NCBI GenBank assembly: GCA_045546175.1 | Contig: JAZQCI010000065.1 | Coordinates: 1-23,293, forward strand | Direction: 5' to 3' | DNA from: CAG-791 sp045546175 | Lineage (GTDB): Bacteria > Bacillota > Clostridia > Lachnospirales > Lachnospiraceae | DNA: 23,293 nucleotides | The notes under the pieces: model-generated | Database searches by the model: none | What the model saw: only the letters and a program-made list of their open reading frames with translations | Told to the model about the DNA's origin: nothing | Position numbers and translations under genes: made by a program | Shown here: positions 1-7,327 of the stretch, in pieces | How the letters are laid out: each line of letters opens with the position of its first letter | Position numbering within the stretch: the stretch's first letter is position 1

Positions 1-2
1 CT

Positions 3-86
3 CTGACACACCTCCAAAATGTGTCACCTGATACGTCCCCCTGACACACCTCCAAAATGTGTCACCTGATACGTCCCCCTGACACA
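3..86. repeat. 38-bp tandem repeat, two full copies plus a partial third
   Basis: Two identical 38-bp units lie head to tail at 3-40 and 41-78, and the first 8 bases of a third follow at 79-86. Each unit holds TGACACA and TGTGTCA separated by 9 bases, so each can form a small hairpin. The array begins at the window edge and may be longer outside it. The unit has no spacers, so it is not a CRISPR. It resembles the short palindromic intergenic repeats (REP/BIME-like) scattered through clostridial genomes; that comparison is inference. Confidence 0.8.
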
Positions 87-115
87 AAAAAGTAGCACGC
101 ATGCTCCATTTCGGT

Positions 116-370
116 TATAATTATATTGGACGCAGATCTAAATTGCGTCCCCACAACAGAATATTTGTTCTTTGAGCAAAAGCACCTAAACGGCCTTCGC
201 TTAACCCGCACGGTGCTGCGCCGAAGCCTTATGGCTTCCGGGGCTGACAGAGAAATCGGTCAACCTTCCATTCTTGAAAAAAAGAGCATGAAAAATGACA
301 CTGCATGAGCGTTTTTCGTGCTGTGTCTTTTTTGTTGCCAAAAAACAGTTGATTAGATTATTGCAAAGCG
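116..370 (+). promoter_or_regulatory. structured leader upstream of the NTPase gene, candidate attenuator or riboswitch
   Basis: A TATAAT box lies at 116-121 without a good -35. Starting near 128 there is a 7-bp hairpin (128-134 with 144-150). AGCACC (181-186) matches GGTGCT (212-217), and GGCCTTCG (192-199) matches CGAAGCC (222-228) with one bulge; together these would form a pseudoknot. GAAGCC (223-228) can instead pair perfectly with GGCTTC (233-238). At the end, 285-297 can pair with 310-322, or 297-306 can pair with 318-327 just before six T at 328-333. These alternatives look like antiterminator and terminator. No known riboswitch consensus was recognised. A plain terminator for an upstream gene is the simpler alternative. 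Confidence 0.45.
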
Positions 371-1018
371 ATGAAAAGCAAAACAGATCCCGCAAAACCG
401 CATATTGTCCTGTGCGCCCCCAGGCAGACCGGCAAGACCACGCTCATCGAGCGGATCATTCGGGAAGCCCGGGAATCGGCGGCCGGCTCCCCCATTCCCA
501 TATACGGATTTCAGACAAAGAAATTTGCTGGTTCTTACGGAACATCCCGGATCTATATGTTTCCCGCCGGTGGGGACCTGACAGGGAGCATCCCGGCGGA
601 AGCCCGCTATATCGGGAGCACCTGCGGCCGCGTGAAAGACGTTTGCCCGGAGACCTTCGACACTTACGGCACTGCGCTGATCCGGTCGGCGCGCCCCGGG
701 GGCCTTCTCATCATGGACGAGATTGGCCATATGGAAAAGAATTCGCCCCTGTTTCTCCGAGCAGTCTTTGAGGCCTTGGACGGCGACATTCCCGTCCTGG
801 CCGTTGCCAGATATACGGAAGGAGACGCGGCCCCCGCCGGACAGCCGCCGAAAGCCAGCGACCAAACCGTTTCCGGCGACTACCTCGAGCGCATCCGGCG
901 CCACCCGCGCGTGCGCCTGTACATGCTGACCGAAGATAATCGCGACGCCGTTTACGACGAAGTAAGAGATATCCTTTTCACCGGCAGAAAGGAGGCAAAA
1001 GATCATGAACCGCTATAG
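371..1018 (+). CDS. THEP1-like P-loop NTPase
   Basis: This 215-residue protein is probably a nucleoside-triphosphatase of the NTPase_1/THEP1 family, small P-loop proteins that hydrolyse NTPs and whose cellular role is poorly known. The P-loop APRQTGKTT is at residues 16-24 and the Walker B-like strand LLIMDEIGHME, with Asp116 and Glu117, is at 112-122, as expected for the family. The GFQTKK segment near 46 corresponds to the family's conserved region after the first helix. There is no signal peptide, so it should be cytosolic. The ATG at 371 has no clear Shine-Dalgarno, which fits control through the leader upstream. Its 3' end overlaps the next gene by 14 nt, so the two are probably translationally coupled. 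A partner role for the membrane protein that follows is inference. Confidence 0.75.
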   Translation: MKSKTDPAKPHIVLCAPRQTGKTTLIERIIREARESAAGSPIPIYGFQTKKFAGSYGTSRIYMFPAGGDLTGSIPAEARYIGSTCGRVKDVCPETFDTYGTALIRSARPGGLLIMDEIGHMEKNSPLFLRAVFEALDGDIPVLAVARYTEGDAAPAGQPPKASDQTVSGDYLERIRRHPRVRLYMLTEDNRDAVYDEVRDILFTGRKEAKDHEPL

Positions 1019-1598
1019 CCTCAGAAACCTTCTTTTTCTGACACTCTGCTGCGACCTCGGGCTGTTCTCGAAGAGACTGATCTCTCCGGCGGCCAATATT
1101 CTGACCGATTTTCTGCGGATTCCCGGGGGCATCGGCACGAGCTTTTCGCTGATGTTCCTCGTCGTCGCCGCCGAGCTGGTCCCCGTCTTCGGATGTGCCA
1201 CCCTGATGTCCCTCGTGCAGAGCCTGATCGCCCTGTCGCTGGGCATGGTCGGCAGTATGGGCATCCTGTCGCCCATCGGCTATGTCGTGCCCGGCCTCGT
1301 GATCGACCTTCTCTTTCTGCTGTCGAGAAAGACCGGCCTCGGCACGGATCTGAAGCTGACGGCCGCCAATATGCTTGGCGCCGCGTCCGCCGGCATAGCC
1401 GCAAACCTCATTGTGTTCCGCCTGCCCGCCGTCCCGCTCGCCCTCTACATCGTCGTGGCACTCACGAGCGGCGCGATCTGCGGATGCTTTGCAGGTGTAT
1501 TGGTCAAAAGACTGCGCCCTGTTCTGTCCGCCTCGGATCCGGAAGAGCGAAGTGCTTCGGGCGCAAAGAACATACCGAACAATTGTAAGAGTAACTAA
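1005..1598 (+). CDS. ECF-type transporter S-component-like membrane protein
   Basis: The 197-residue product is very hydrophobic, with about five or six membrane segments and a short charged C-terminal tail. Size, the Arg/Lys-rich cytoplasmic start (MNRYSLRN) and the pattern of helices with Gly/Ala-rich turns match substrate-binding S-components of energy-coupling-factor vitamin transporters, closest by eye to the thiamine/HMP-type group (YkoE, ThiW). GGAGG at 991-995 sits 9 nt before the ATG. The gene overlaps the NTPase and is followed after 21 nt by an exported protein. No ECF ATPase or T-component lies in the window, so it would have to share the housekeeping energising module, as group II ECF transporters do. 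The substrate cannot be read from sequence. Confidence 0.6.
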   Translation: MNRYSLRNLLFLTLCCDLGLFSKRLISPAANILTDFLRIPGGIGTSFSLMFLVVAAELVPVFGCATLMSLVQSLIALSLGMVGSMGILSPIGYVVPGLVIDLLFLLSRKTGLGTDLKLTAANMLGAASAGIAANLIVFRLPAVPLALYIVVALTSGAICGCFAGVLVKRLRPVLSASDPEERSASGAKNIPNNCKSN

Positions 1599-1619
1599 GA
1601 ACTTAGGAGGAATTCAGAA

Positions 1620-2099
1620 ATGCAAAAGAAACTTATCACCGGAATAATTGCCGCACTGGTTGTGATCGCCGCAGTACTCGCCTTTGTCAACCGGAAAGGA
1701 GGCGCGGATGTCTCCGGCCTGGTCCTTTCCGGCGGCGGCAAAGAGATCACCGTCTCCTGGGAGAATGTCGGCGGACAATCTTTTGACGGAGATCTTGTAA
1801 ACGGAAAAGGCGAAGTGTCGCACCACGAGTACACGGGCGTCGAGCTGCAGGCCCTTCTGCAGGCAAACGGCATCGAAGTCGCGGAAAGCTCCGCGATCAC
1901 GGCCTCCTCAGAGGACAATTATTCCGCAGAGCTGACCGGCGCAGAACTCCTTGAGGCCGGCAAAGTGTATGTCGCGCTGACCGACGGCGGCGAGCAGATT
2001 CAGGGCATCGACGGCGGACAGGGCGCACAGCTCATCGTATTCGGGGACCAGAACAGCAAGCGAGCCGTGCGGTATCTTAAGACCATCACGGTCAAGTGA
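1620..2099 (+). CDS. exported protein with molybdopterin-oxidoreductase-like domain, no cysteine
   Basis: The 159-residue protein starts with a lysine-led hydrophobic segment (residues 4-22) that should act as an uncleaved signal anchor, since there is no lipobox. The rest resembles the sulfite-oxidase-type molybdopterin-binding domain: GVELQALLQANGI (about 74-86), then a segment ending DNYSAELTGAELL, then GGQGAQLIVFGDQ and a terminal strand RYLKTITVK. The protein has no cysteine at all, so the Cys that ligates molybdenum in true enzymes is absent and catalysis is unlikely. It may be a binding protein on the outer face of the membrane working with the S-component upstream; that is inference. 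AGGAGG at 1605-1610 is well placed. The gene converges on the ACT gene with only 4 nt between stops. Confidence 0.6.
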   Translation: MQKKLITGIIAALVVIAAVLAFVNRKGGADVSGLVLSGGGKEITVSWENVGGQSFDGDLVNGKGEVSHHEYTGVELQALLQANGIEVAESSAITASSEDNYSAELTGAELLEAGKVYVALTDGGEQIQGIDGGQGAQLIVFGDQNSKRAVRYLKTITVK

Positions 2100-2103
2100 C
2101 TTT

Positions 2104-2529
2104 TTAACTCGGTTTCCCGGATCTGCCCAGTGACCGGTATCCCTTGGAACGCAGAATGCTTTCCAGTACTGCCAGATCCTCGGTGTGGAGGACGATCATG
2201 GGCCGGCCGGTCGTCCGATCCCAGGCGGCGTAGAGGAAGTCGATATTCAGGTTGGCAGCTTCCACCACATCCAGCAGATCCGCCAGGCCGCCCGCGCTGT
2301 CGCTGACCTCCACGGCCAGCACGGACGTCAGTTTCGTCAGATACCCAGCGTCCGACAGTGTTTTAGAGGCCACACTGTCATTGTCGGTGAGGATCCGCAC
2401 GGTGCCGAATTCTCCGTTCTCATTGGTGACGAAAGCCCGCAGGGCAACGCCGGCATCCGCCAGGGTCCTCACAAGTGTCCTCAGAGCCCCTTTTCTGTTT
2501 TCCGTGTAAATCGAAATCTGCTTGATCAT
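2104..2529 (-). CDS. tandem ACT-domain protein
   Basis: The 141-residue protein is two ACT domains in a row with no enzyme attached. The first begins MIKQISIYTENRKGALRTLVRTLADAGV and the second begins near residue 70 with VLAVEVSDSAGGLADLLDVV. ACT domains bind small ligands, usually amino acids, at domain interfaces. Its ATG overlaps the trpG stop by 4 nt (ATGA), so it is the third gene of the trp unit and is probably translationally coupled. Stand-alone tandem ACT proteins are common in clostridia, often beside aromatic amino acid or CoA-ligase genes. A role as sensor or modulator of the anthranilate synthase next to it is plausible but not shown. Confidence 0.8.
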   Translation of the reverse strand: MIKQISIYTENRKGALRTLVRTLADAGVALRAFVTNENGEFGTVRILTDNDSVASKTLSDAGYLTKLTSVLAVEVSDSAGGLADLLDVVEAANLNIDFLYAAWDRTTGRPMIVLHTEDLAVLESILRSKGYRSLGRSGKPS

Positions 2530-3110
2530 ACGGACCTGCCTCCTTTCCCGCCGAGAAAATTTTTCAACATGATCTTCCCGTCCGGGGTCAGGATCGATTC
2601 CGGGTGGAACTGGACTCCGTAGACGGGGAGCTCCCGGTGCTCCACTGCCATGATCTCCCCCTCCTGCGTCCGGGCAATGATCCTGAGCACGTCGGGAATC
2701 GTGTCCGGATCCGCCGCCAGAGAGTGATAGCGGGCTACCTTCGTCTGCGCCGGGCAGTCCCGAAACAGAGGGGACTGCGTATCCAGCTCGACCACAGACT
2801 GCTTGCCGTGCATCAATCTTTTGGCGTAAGTTACCTTGGCTCCGAAGGCCGCACAGATCGCCTGATGGCCCAGGCAGACTCCCAGGACCGGGCAGTCCTT
2901 GCCCAGCTCCTTCGCCGCCTGCAGGGTGATTCCGGCATCCTCGGGCCGGCCGGGTCCGGGAGAAAGGATCACCCGCTCCGGCTTTAAGGCTCTGATTTCT
3001 TCCAGCGTCATCACATCGTTGCGGATGACCTTGATGTCCGGGTCCATCTCGCCCACCATCTGGAACAGGTTATAAGAAAAGCTGTCGTAGTTGTCTATGA
3101 GCAGGATCAT
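2526..3110 (-). CDS. trpG: anthranilate synthase component II (glutamine amidotransferase)
   Basis: This class I glutamine amidotransferase releases ammonia from glutamine for anthranilate synthase, the first committed step of tryptophan synthesis. All family landmarks are visible: MILLIDNYDSFSYNL at the start, SPGPGRPEDAG at 50-60 (oxyanion region), the nucleophile Cys79 in GVCLGHQAI, and His169/Glu171 in VQFHPESI. At 194 residues it is full length. A longer frame runs upstream, but the ATG at 3110 fits the conserved start, has GGGGAGGTGG before it, and overlaps the trpE stop by 4 nt. PabA is the main alternative; the tryptophan T-box upstream favours TrpG. The same subunit could serve both pathways. 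Confidence 0.93.
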   Translation of the reverse strand: MILLIDNYDSFSYNLFQMVGEMDPDIKVIRNDVMTLEEIRALKPERVILSPGPGRPEDAGITLQAAKELGKDCPVLGVCLGHQAICAAFGAKVTYAKRLMHGKQSVVELDTQSPLFRDCPAQTKVARYHSLAADPDTIPDVLRIIARTQEGEIMAVEHRELPVYGVQFHPESILTPDGKIMLKNFLGGKGGRSV

Positions 3111-4573
3111 GGCTCCACCTCCCCGGCCTTCTCCAGAGCGGTCACTACAGCTCTGGCTTTGTTGATACACTCGACATATTCGCGCTCCGGCACCGAGTCG
3201 GCCACAATGCCCGCCCCGGATCGGATGAACACTTTCCCATTCTTCTTATAGGCGATGCGAATGGCAATGCAGGTGTCCATGTTCCCTGTGAAGTCCAGAT
3301 ATCCGATCGCTCCGCCGTATATGCCTCTCTTATTTTTTTCCAGCTCTCCGATGAGCTGGCAGGCCCGGATCTTGGGCGCTCCGGACAGCGTTCCCGCAGG
3401 GAGCACTGCCTCCACGGCGTCAAGCGCATCGCACTCCGGCCGGATCTCTCCCCGCACAGTTGAACCGATATGCATCACATGAGAATACCGCTCGATGGAG
3501 TGGAGTTTCTCCACCTTTACCGAGCCGAATCTGCTGATTTTCCCCAGGTCGTTGCGGCCCAGATCTACCAGCATATTGTGCTCCGCCAGCTCCTTTTCGT
3601 CAGAGAGAAGGTCCGCCTCCAGCGCCTTGTCCTCTGCTTCAGTCTTCCCTCTGGGCCGTGTGCCCGCCAGCGGGAAGGTATGAAGGACGCCGTTCTCCAG
3701 CTTTACCAAGGTCTCGGGAGAAGCGCCCGCCACCTCCACGTCGGTTCCGGAAAAGTAGAACATGTACGGAGAAGGGTTCAGGGTCCGCAGGATGCGGTAA
3801 GTGCCCAGGAGACTCCCTTCGAAGGGCGCCGAGAGCCGGTTGGACAGAACGATCTGAAAGATGTCTCCCTCTCGAATGTAGTTCTTGGCTTTCTCCACCA
3901 TGGCGCAGTATTCGGCCTGATTGAAGAGCGGCGTCACCTCTCCCAGCATTCTTCCGCCGGGCTCCCGCTTCTCTTCGCCGTACAGGAGCAGGTCCGCAAG
4001 GCTCTTCAGTTCCCGGACCGCTTTGTTGTAACCGGTTTCCGGATGCCGCAGGTCCACGTTGACCATCAGAATGATTTTCTGGCGGAAGTTGTCAAAGGCG
4101 ATTACTTTGTCGAAGAGCATCAGATCCACGTCTTTGAACTGCTCCGTATCCTGCGTCTTACGCTTGGCAGTGGGCTCCTTGTAGGTCAGGTAATCGTAAG
4201 AAAAGTATCCCACAAGGCCTCCCGTAAAAGGGGGAAGTCCTTCCAGCCGGGGACTCTTGTAATCATTCAGGATCTGCCGCAGACAGGCGGAAGGGTCGTC
4301 GGTCTCAAATGTCAGGCTCCCCACTTTCATCTCCCCATTCAGGCAGGTGACTTCCAGCTTGGGGTCAAATCCGAGGAAAGTATACCTACCCCACTTCTCC
4401 CGGCCGTCCACCGATTCCAAAATATAGCAGTGGCCGGACACATTCTTCAGCTTCCTGAGAACTTGAATAGGGGTGCAGAGGTCGGAGAGCAGCTCACAGC
4501 TCACCGGCATGACCCTGTACTCTCCGGATGCCGCCAGGGCTTTCACTTCTTCAAGGCTTGGTCTTACGTTCAT
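3107..4573 (-). CDS. trpE: anthranilate synthase component I
   Basis: TrpE converts chorismate plus ammonia to anthranilate. The 488-residue product has the N-terminal regulatory half with the LES element (CYILESVDGREKWGRYTFLG) and NPSPYMFYF, both associated with tryptophan feedback binding. The C-terminal chorismate-binding half contains FQIVLSNR, AGTRPRGKT, ERYSHVMHIGSTV, LPAGTLSGAPKIRA and RSGAGIVADS. The ATG at 4573 is chosen over one 54 nt upstream because AAAGGAG lies 7 nt before it and the upstream extension is unlike the family. It ends in a 4-nt overlap with trpG. Transcription should be controlled by the UGG T-box leader. No trpD, C, F, B or A genes follow in this window, so the rest of the pathway is elsewhere. 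Confidence 0.95.
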   Translation of the reverse strand: MNVRPSLEEVKALAASGEYRVMPVSCELLSDLCTPIQVLRKLKNVSGHCYILESVDGREKWGRYTFLGFDPKLEVTCLNGEMKVGSLTFETDDPSACLRQILNDYKSPRLEGLPPFTGGLVGYFSYDYLTYKEPTAKRKTQDTEQFKDVDLMLFDKVIAFDNFRQKIILMVNVDLRHPETGYNKAVRELKSLADLLLYGEEKREPGGRMLGEVTPLFNQAEYCAMVEKAKNYIREGDIFQIVLSNRLSAPFEGSLLGTYRILRTLNPSPYMFYFSGTDVEVAGASPETLVKLENGVLHTFPLAGTRPRGKTEAEDKALEADLLSDEKELAEHNMLVDLGRNDLGKISRFGSVKVEKLHSIERYSHVMHIGSTVRGEIRPECDALDAVEAVLPAGTLSGAPKIRACQLIGELEKNKRGIYGGAIGYLDFTGNMDTCIAIRIAYKKNGKVFIRSGAGIVADSVPEREYVECINKARAVVTALEKAGEVEP

Positions 4574-4625
4574 ATAGGCTCCTTTCCCTGTCGAAGGAAC
4601 CTTGGCACGCATCCATTTCTCGCAC

Positions 4626-4663
4626 AAAAAAGTCCTCGACAGAATACAGCTTCTGTCAAGGAC
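4626..4663 (-). terminator. regulated terminator of the trp T-box leader
   Basis: On the minus strand 4663-4651 pairs with 4644-4632 in a 13-bp stem with one G-U pair, around a 6-nt loop, followed by six U at 4631-4626. This is the attenuator that the T-box antiterminator competes with. It lies 53 nt before the trpE start. Confidence 0.93.
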
Positions 4664-4907
4664 GAATAAGATCGCTTATCCGCGGTGCCACCTTGTTTCA
4701 CGGAAAAATAGTCCGTGCTCTTGGCGGGATACAAACATATCCCCGGCAACTGACGTATGCCCTCACGTCGCAGAATACTCGGCCTGCGCCTTTGACTGCG
4801 CCCTCAGCGGTCCATTTGACAGTTCGTTTCCTGCCCGCTCTCAGCTCCCCGGGCTCTCTGTAAAGGCGTTTCCTGCCGTTATCTCCGCTTCAACGGTTTG
4901 ACGTATG
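4626..4907 (-). promoter_or_regulatory. tryptophan T-box riboswitch leader of trpE
   Basis: The highly conserved T-box sequence AAGGTGGCACCGCGGAT occupies 4694-4678 on the minus strand. Stem I lies upstream, at roughly 4895-4750. Its 3' side holds AAATGGACCGC, which places UGG (4814-4812) as the specifier codon, pairing with tRNA-Trp. The leader ends in a strong terminator. Uncharged tRNA-Trp should stabilise the antiterminator formed by the T-box and let trpE be transcribed. The T-box is certain; the specifier codon is read by eye and is supported by the genes it controls. Confidence 0.93.
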
Positions 4908-4908
4908 A

Positions 4909-4937
4909 AAATTAACACATTTATGCAATTTTGTCAA
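4909..4937 (-). promoter_or_regulatory. promoter of the trp unit
   Basis: A perfect TTGACA -35 box (4937-4932) is separated by 17 bp from TAATTT (4914-4909) on the minus strand. Transcription would begin near 4902, at the 5' end of T-box stem I. The position fits the leader exactly. Confidence 0.85.
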
Positions 4938-4975
4938 TAGAATGCGCCGGAATCGCTATTTTTCGAAGGATTCTT

Positions 4976-5854
4976 TCAGCTTCCGAAGGACTCTTTCAGC
5001 TGCCCAAGGAAACGCTCCGCAATAGGCGTAAAGGTCTGATAGCGGTTCCATGCAATATAAAGTGTGGTCTCAAGAGCCGGTTCCAGCGGCCGGAACACAA
5101 GCCCGCTCTTTTCGGAAGTGTCGATCAGGTCCCGGAAGGTCAGCAGATAGCCAAGGCCTTCCCGGGCGAAAATGGAGCCGTTATAAGAAAGCCGGAAGGA
5201 CCCCTCCAGTTTCATCTTGGAGAACGAACTTCCGAACCATTTCTTGAGGTCCCCGTTCCAGGCCTGCTCGGAACAGAACAAAGGCAGACCGGCCAGATCT
5301 TCTGCCCGTACCACATCTTTTTCTGTCAGCGGGTCTCCTTCCGGGATCACCAGCCCCCAGATATCCTTTTCCGGAAAAGCCAGGTATTCATATTTCCGAC
5401 TGTCCGGCAGCTCCGCCAGAACCAGGAAATCCAGAAGGCCCTTGTCAAGCTTGTCCGCAACCTGCTCCGTATCGCCGCTGGTGATGTGGTAATGCAAGTT
5501 CGGATAGCGGGTCTTAAAATCCTTGATCACCCGGGCCAGGTACCGGATCTGGTAAGACTCCGCAAGTCCCAGATACAGCTCCCCTCCGCTGATGTCGTCT
5601 AGGGAAATGAATTCCTGCTCGATCTTATCCGCCATGCTGATAAGATCCTCCGCCCGGTTCCTGAGAAGCACGCCCTCTTCCGTCAGCCGGATGCTGAAGC
5701 TGTGGCGGACAAATAATTTCTTGCCCAGTTCCTCTTCAAGGGACTTCAGTGCCTTGGACAGGGTCGGCTGGGTCACATGCAGAATCTCCGCCGCTCGGGT
5801 CATATTCTCTTCTCTGGCAACTGCCAAAAAATAGCGCAATGTGCGGATCTCCAT
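4976..5854 (-). CDS. LysR-family transcriptional regulator
   Basis: The 292-residue protein has the LysR winged helix-turn-helix at residues 1-60 (FLAVAREENMTRAAEILHVTQPTLSKALKSLEEELG), a linker helix to about 90, and a two-lobed co-inducer domain (GELYLGLAESYQIRYLARVI onwards). It is full length for the family. An AAGAGGAG site lies upstream of the ATG at 5854. It is transcribed divergently from the small protein and hydrolase genes, the usual arrangement for a LysR regulator and its target. An ATTCT-N5-AGAAT site lies between them. Its inducer cannot be read from sequence. The 3' end carries a tandem 20-nt duplication whose second copy lies beyond the stop. Confidence 0.92.
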   Translation of the reverse strand: MEIRTLRYFLAVAREENMTRAAEILHVTQPTLSKALKSLEEELGKKLFVRHSFSIRLTEEGVLLRNRAEDLISMADKIEQEFISLDDISGGELYLGLAESYQIRYLARVIKDFKTRYPNLHYHITSGDTEQVADKLDKGLLDFLVLAELPDSRKYEYLAFPEKDIWGLVIPEGDPLTEKDVVRAEDLAGLPLFCSEQAWNGDLKKWFGSSFSKMKLEGSFRLSYNGSIFAREGLGYLLTFRDLIDTSEKSGLVFRPLEPALETTLYIAWNRYQTFTPIAERFLGQLKESFGS

Positions 5855-5905
5855 CTGAAAATGCTCCTCTTGTATCGTTCATCTTGCATTGTTCATTCTC
5901 GTGAC

Positions 5906-5920
5906 ATTCTAAAAAAGAAT
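5906..5920. promoter_or_regulatory. candidate LysR operator (T-N11-A box)
   Basis: ATTCT AAAAA AGAAT is a perfect 5-bp inverted repeat with a 5-bp centre and contains the T-N11-A pattern bound by LysR proteins. It lies 52 bp upstream of the LysR start in the divergent intergenic region. Confidence 0.55.
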
Positions 5921-6051
5921 ATCATAAAATAAATTATAGCCATTGGCGCAATCCTTCGCAAGCAGTTATGATGGCCTTGTCGGAGGAAATGAGAAATCCG
6001 GCAGAGTGTTTGACAGATATAAGTGACTATTTCAGAAAGGATCCTGCAGGG

Positions 6052-6279
6052 ATGAACGTAATGGAACAAGAGCAGCTGATACAGGGACTTTCCGATGCAG
6101 GCTGCAGCGTGGAGACAGTCGAGAGGATCCGCACTCTCTGTGAGGCGGGCAACTACGATGAAATGCTGCACCAGATGAAAGTACAGCGCTGCGTGCTGAT
6201 CGATGAGATGCACAAAAGCCAGCGCAAGGTAGACCGCATGGACTTCCTGATCCGGAATCAGGAAAAGCAGAGAAAGTAA
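6052..6279 (+). CDS. small helical protein of unknown function
   Basis: I recognise this only as a type of small clostridial protein. It is about 75 residues: EQELIQGLSDAGCSVETVERIRTL, then a repeat of turn and helix, then KVQRCVLIDEMHKSQRKVDRMDFLI, which is amphipathic and probably coiled coil. The helical pattern recalls the C-terminal part of MerR-type regulators, but there is no DNA-binding domain. The start is uncertain: the frame is open from 5968, but the conserved-looking part begins near 6052 or 6061. AAAGG (6036-6040) and AGGG (6048-6051) are possible ribosome binding sites for these two. It lies 28 nt before the hydrolase gene and is probably cotranscribed with it. Confidence 0.6.
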   Translation: MNVMEQEQLIQGLSDAGCSVETVERIRTLCEAGNYDEMLHQMKVQRCVLIDEMHKSQRKVDRMDFLIRNQEKQRK

Positions 6280-6307
6280 AAAATCAAAGAAAGAGAGGAC
6301 GAAAACC

Positions 6308-7309
6308 ATGATAAAAAAGGAAGAGCTCAAATTGACACAGGAATGGGACAAGACCTTCCCCAAGAGCGAAAAGGTGGATCACTGCAAGGTGACGTTTGTG
6401 AATCGCTACGGCATCACCCTGGCGGCAGACATGTATGTGCCGAAGGGCGCGGAAGGAAAGCTTCCCGCGATTGCAGTCTGCGGACCCTTCGGAGCTGTCA
6501 AAGAGCAGTGCTCGGGACTTTATGCCCAGACCATGGCGGAGAGAGGATTCGTTACCATCGCCTTTGACCCGTCCTTCACCGGTGAGAGCGGCGGCAACGT
6601 GCGCTACATGGCTTCTCCCGATATCAACACCGAAGATTTTATGGCGGCGGTCGATTTCCTGTCCCTCTGCGACAAGGTCGATCCGGAGCGCATCGGTATC
6701 ATCGGTATCTGCGGATGGGGCGGCATGGCCCTGAATACGGCCGCGCTCGATACCCGTATCAAAGCGACCGTGGCCTCCACCATGTACGATATGACCCGCG
6801 TCAATGCGAAGGGCTATTTTGACAGTGAAGACAGCGAGGAAGCCCGCTACCAGAAGAGAGCAGCCATGTGCGCCCAGAGACTGGCAGATCTGAAGGCCGG
6901 TGAATATGCCCTTGGCGGCGGCGTGGTGGATCCGCTTCCGGAAGATGCGCCGTACTTTGTAAAGGACTACTATGATTACTACAAGACAGGACGCGGTTAT
7001 CACGCAAGATCTCTCAATTCCAACGGCGGCTGGAACGTCATCGGCTGTGAGTCCTTCATGAACCAGCCGATCCTGAAATATACCAATGAGATCCGCTCCG
7101 CAGTCCTTGTGATGCACGGCGACAAGGCTCATTCCTGCTACTTTGGCAAGGATGCCTATGCAGATATGGTGAAGGACAGCAAGTACACGGACAACAAGGA
7201 ACTGCTGATCATCCCCGGCGCCTCCCATACGGACCTGTATGACGGCGGCGGAAAGGATGCCATTCCGTTTGATAAGCTGCAGAGCTTCTTTGCGGAATAT
7301 CTGAAATAA
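6308..7309 (+). CDS. alpha/beta hydrolase with Cys nucleophile
   Basis: The 333-residue protein is an alpha/beta-fold hydrolase of the dienelactone hydrolase/YcjY-like type and should cleave an ester, lactone or peptide-like bond. The nucleophile elbow reads GICGWGG, with Cys135 where most relatives have Ser; dienelactone hydrolases also use Cys. The other triad members are probably the Asp in LVMHGDKAHS (about 272) and the His in IPGASHTD (about 307). There is no signal peptide, so it is cytosolic. GAGAGGA precedes the ATG. It sits with a small upstream gene opposite a LysR regulator, which probably controls it, and is followed by an aldo/keto reductase remnant. The substrate is unknown. Confidence 0.82.
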   Translation: MIKKEELKLTQEWDKTFPKSEKVDHCKVTFVNRYGITLAADMYVPKGAEGKLPAIAVCGPFGAVKEQCSGLYAQTMAERGFVTIAFDPSFTGESGGNVRYMASPDINTEDFMAAVDFLSLCDKVDPERIGIIGICGWGGMALNTAALDTRIKATVASTMYDMTRVNAKGYFDSEDSEEARYQKRAAMCAQRLADLKAGEYALGGGVVDPLPEDAPYFVKDYYDYYKTGRGYHARSLNSNGGWNVIGCESFMNQPILKYTNEIRSAVLVMHGDKAHSCYFGKDAYADMVKDSKYTDNKELLIIPGASHTDLYDGGGKDAIPFDKLQSFFAEYLK

Positions 7310-7327
7310 GAAAACAGGAGGCAGGCC

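Noticed and set aside
3..86. CRISPR array
   Set aside because: The repeats touch each other with no spacers, so this is a plain tandem repeat.
128..333. Moco, TPP, FMN or cobalamin riboswitch
   Set aside because: I could not find the conserved sequence boxes of these classes. Only the competing stems are supported.
3470..4669. A 399-codon open frame on the + strand
   Set aside because: It lies opposite trpE, whose protein is clearly conserved. It is an antisense shadow of a GC-rich gene.
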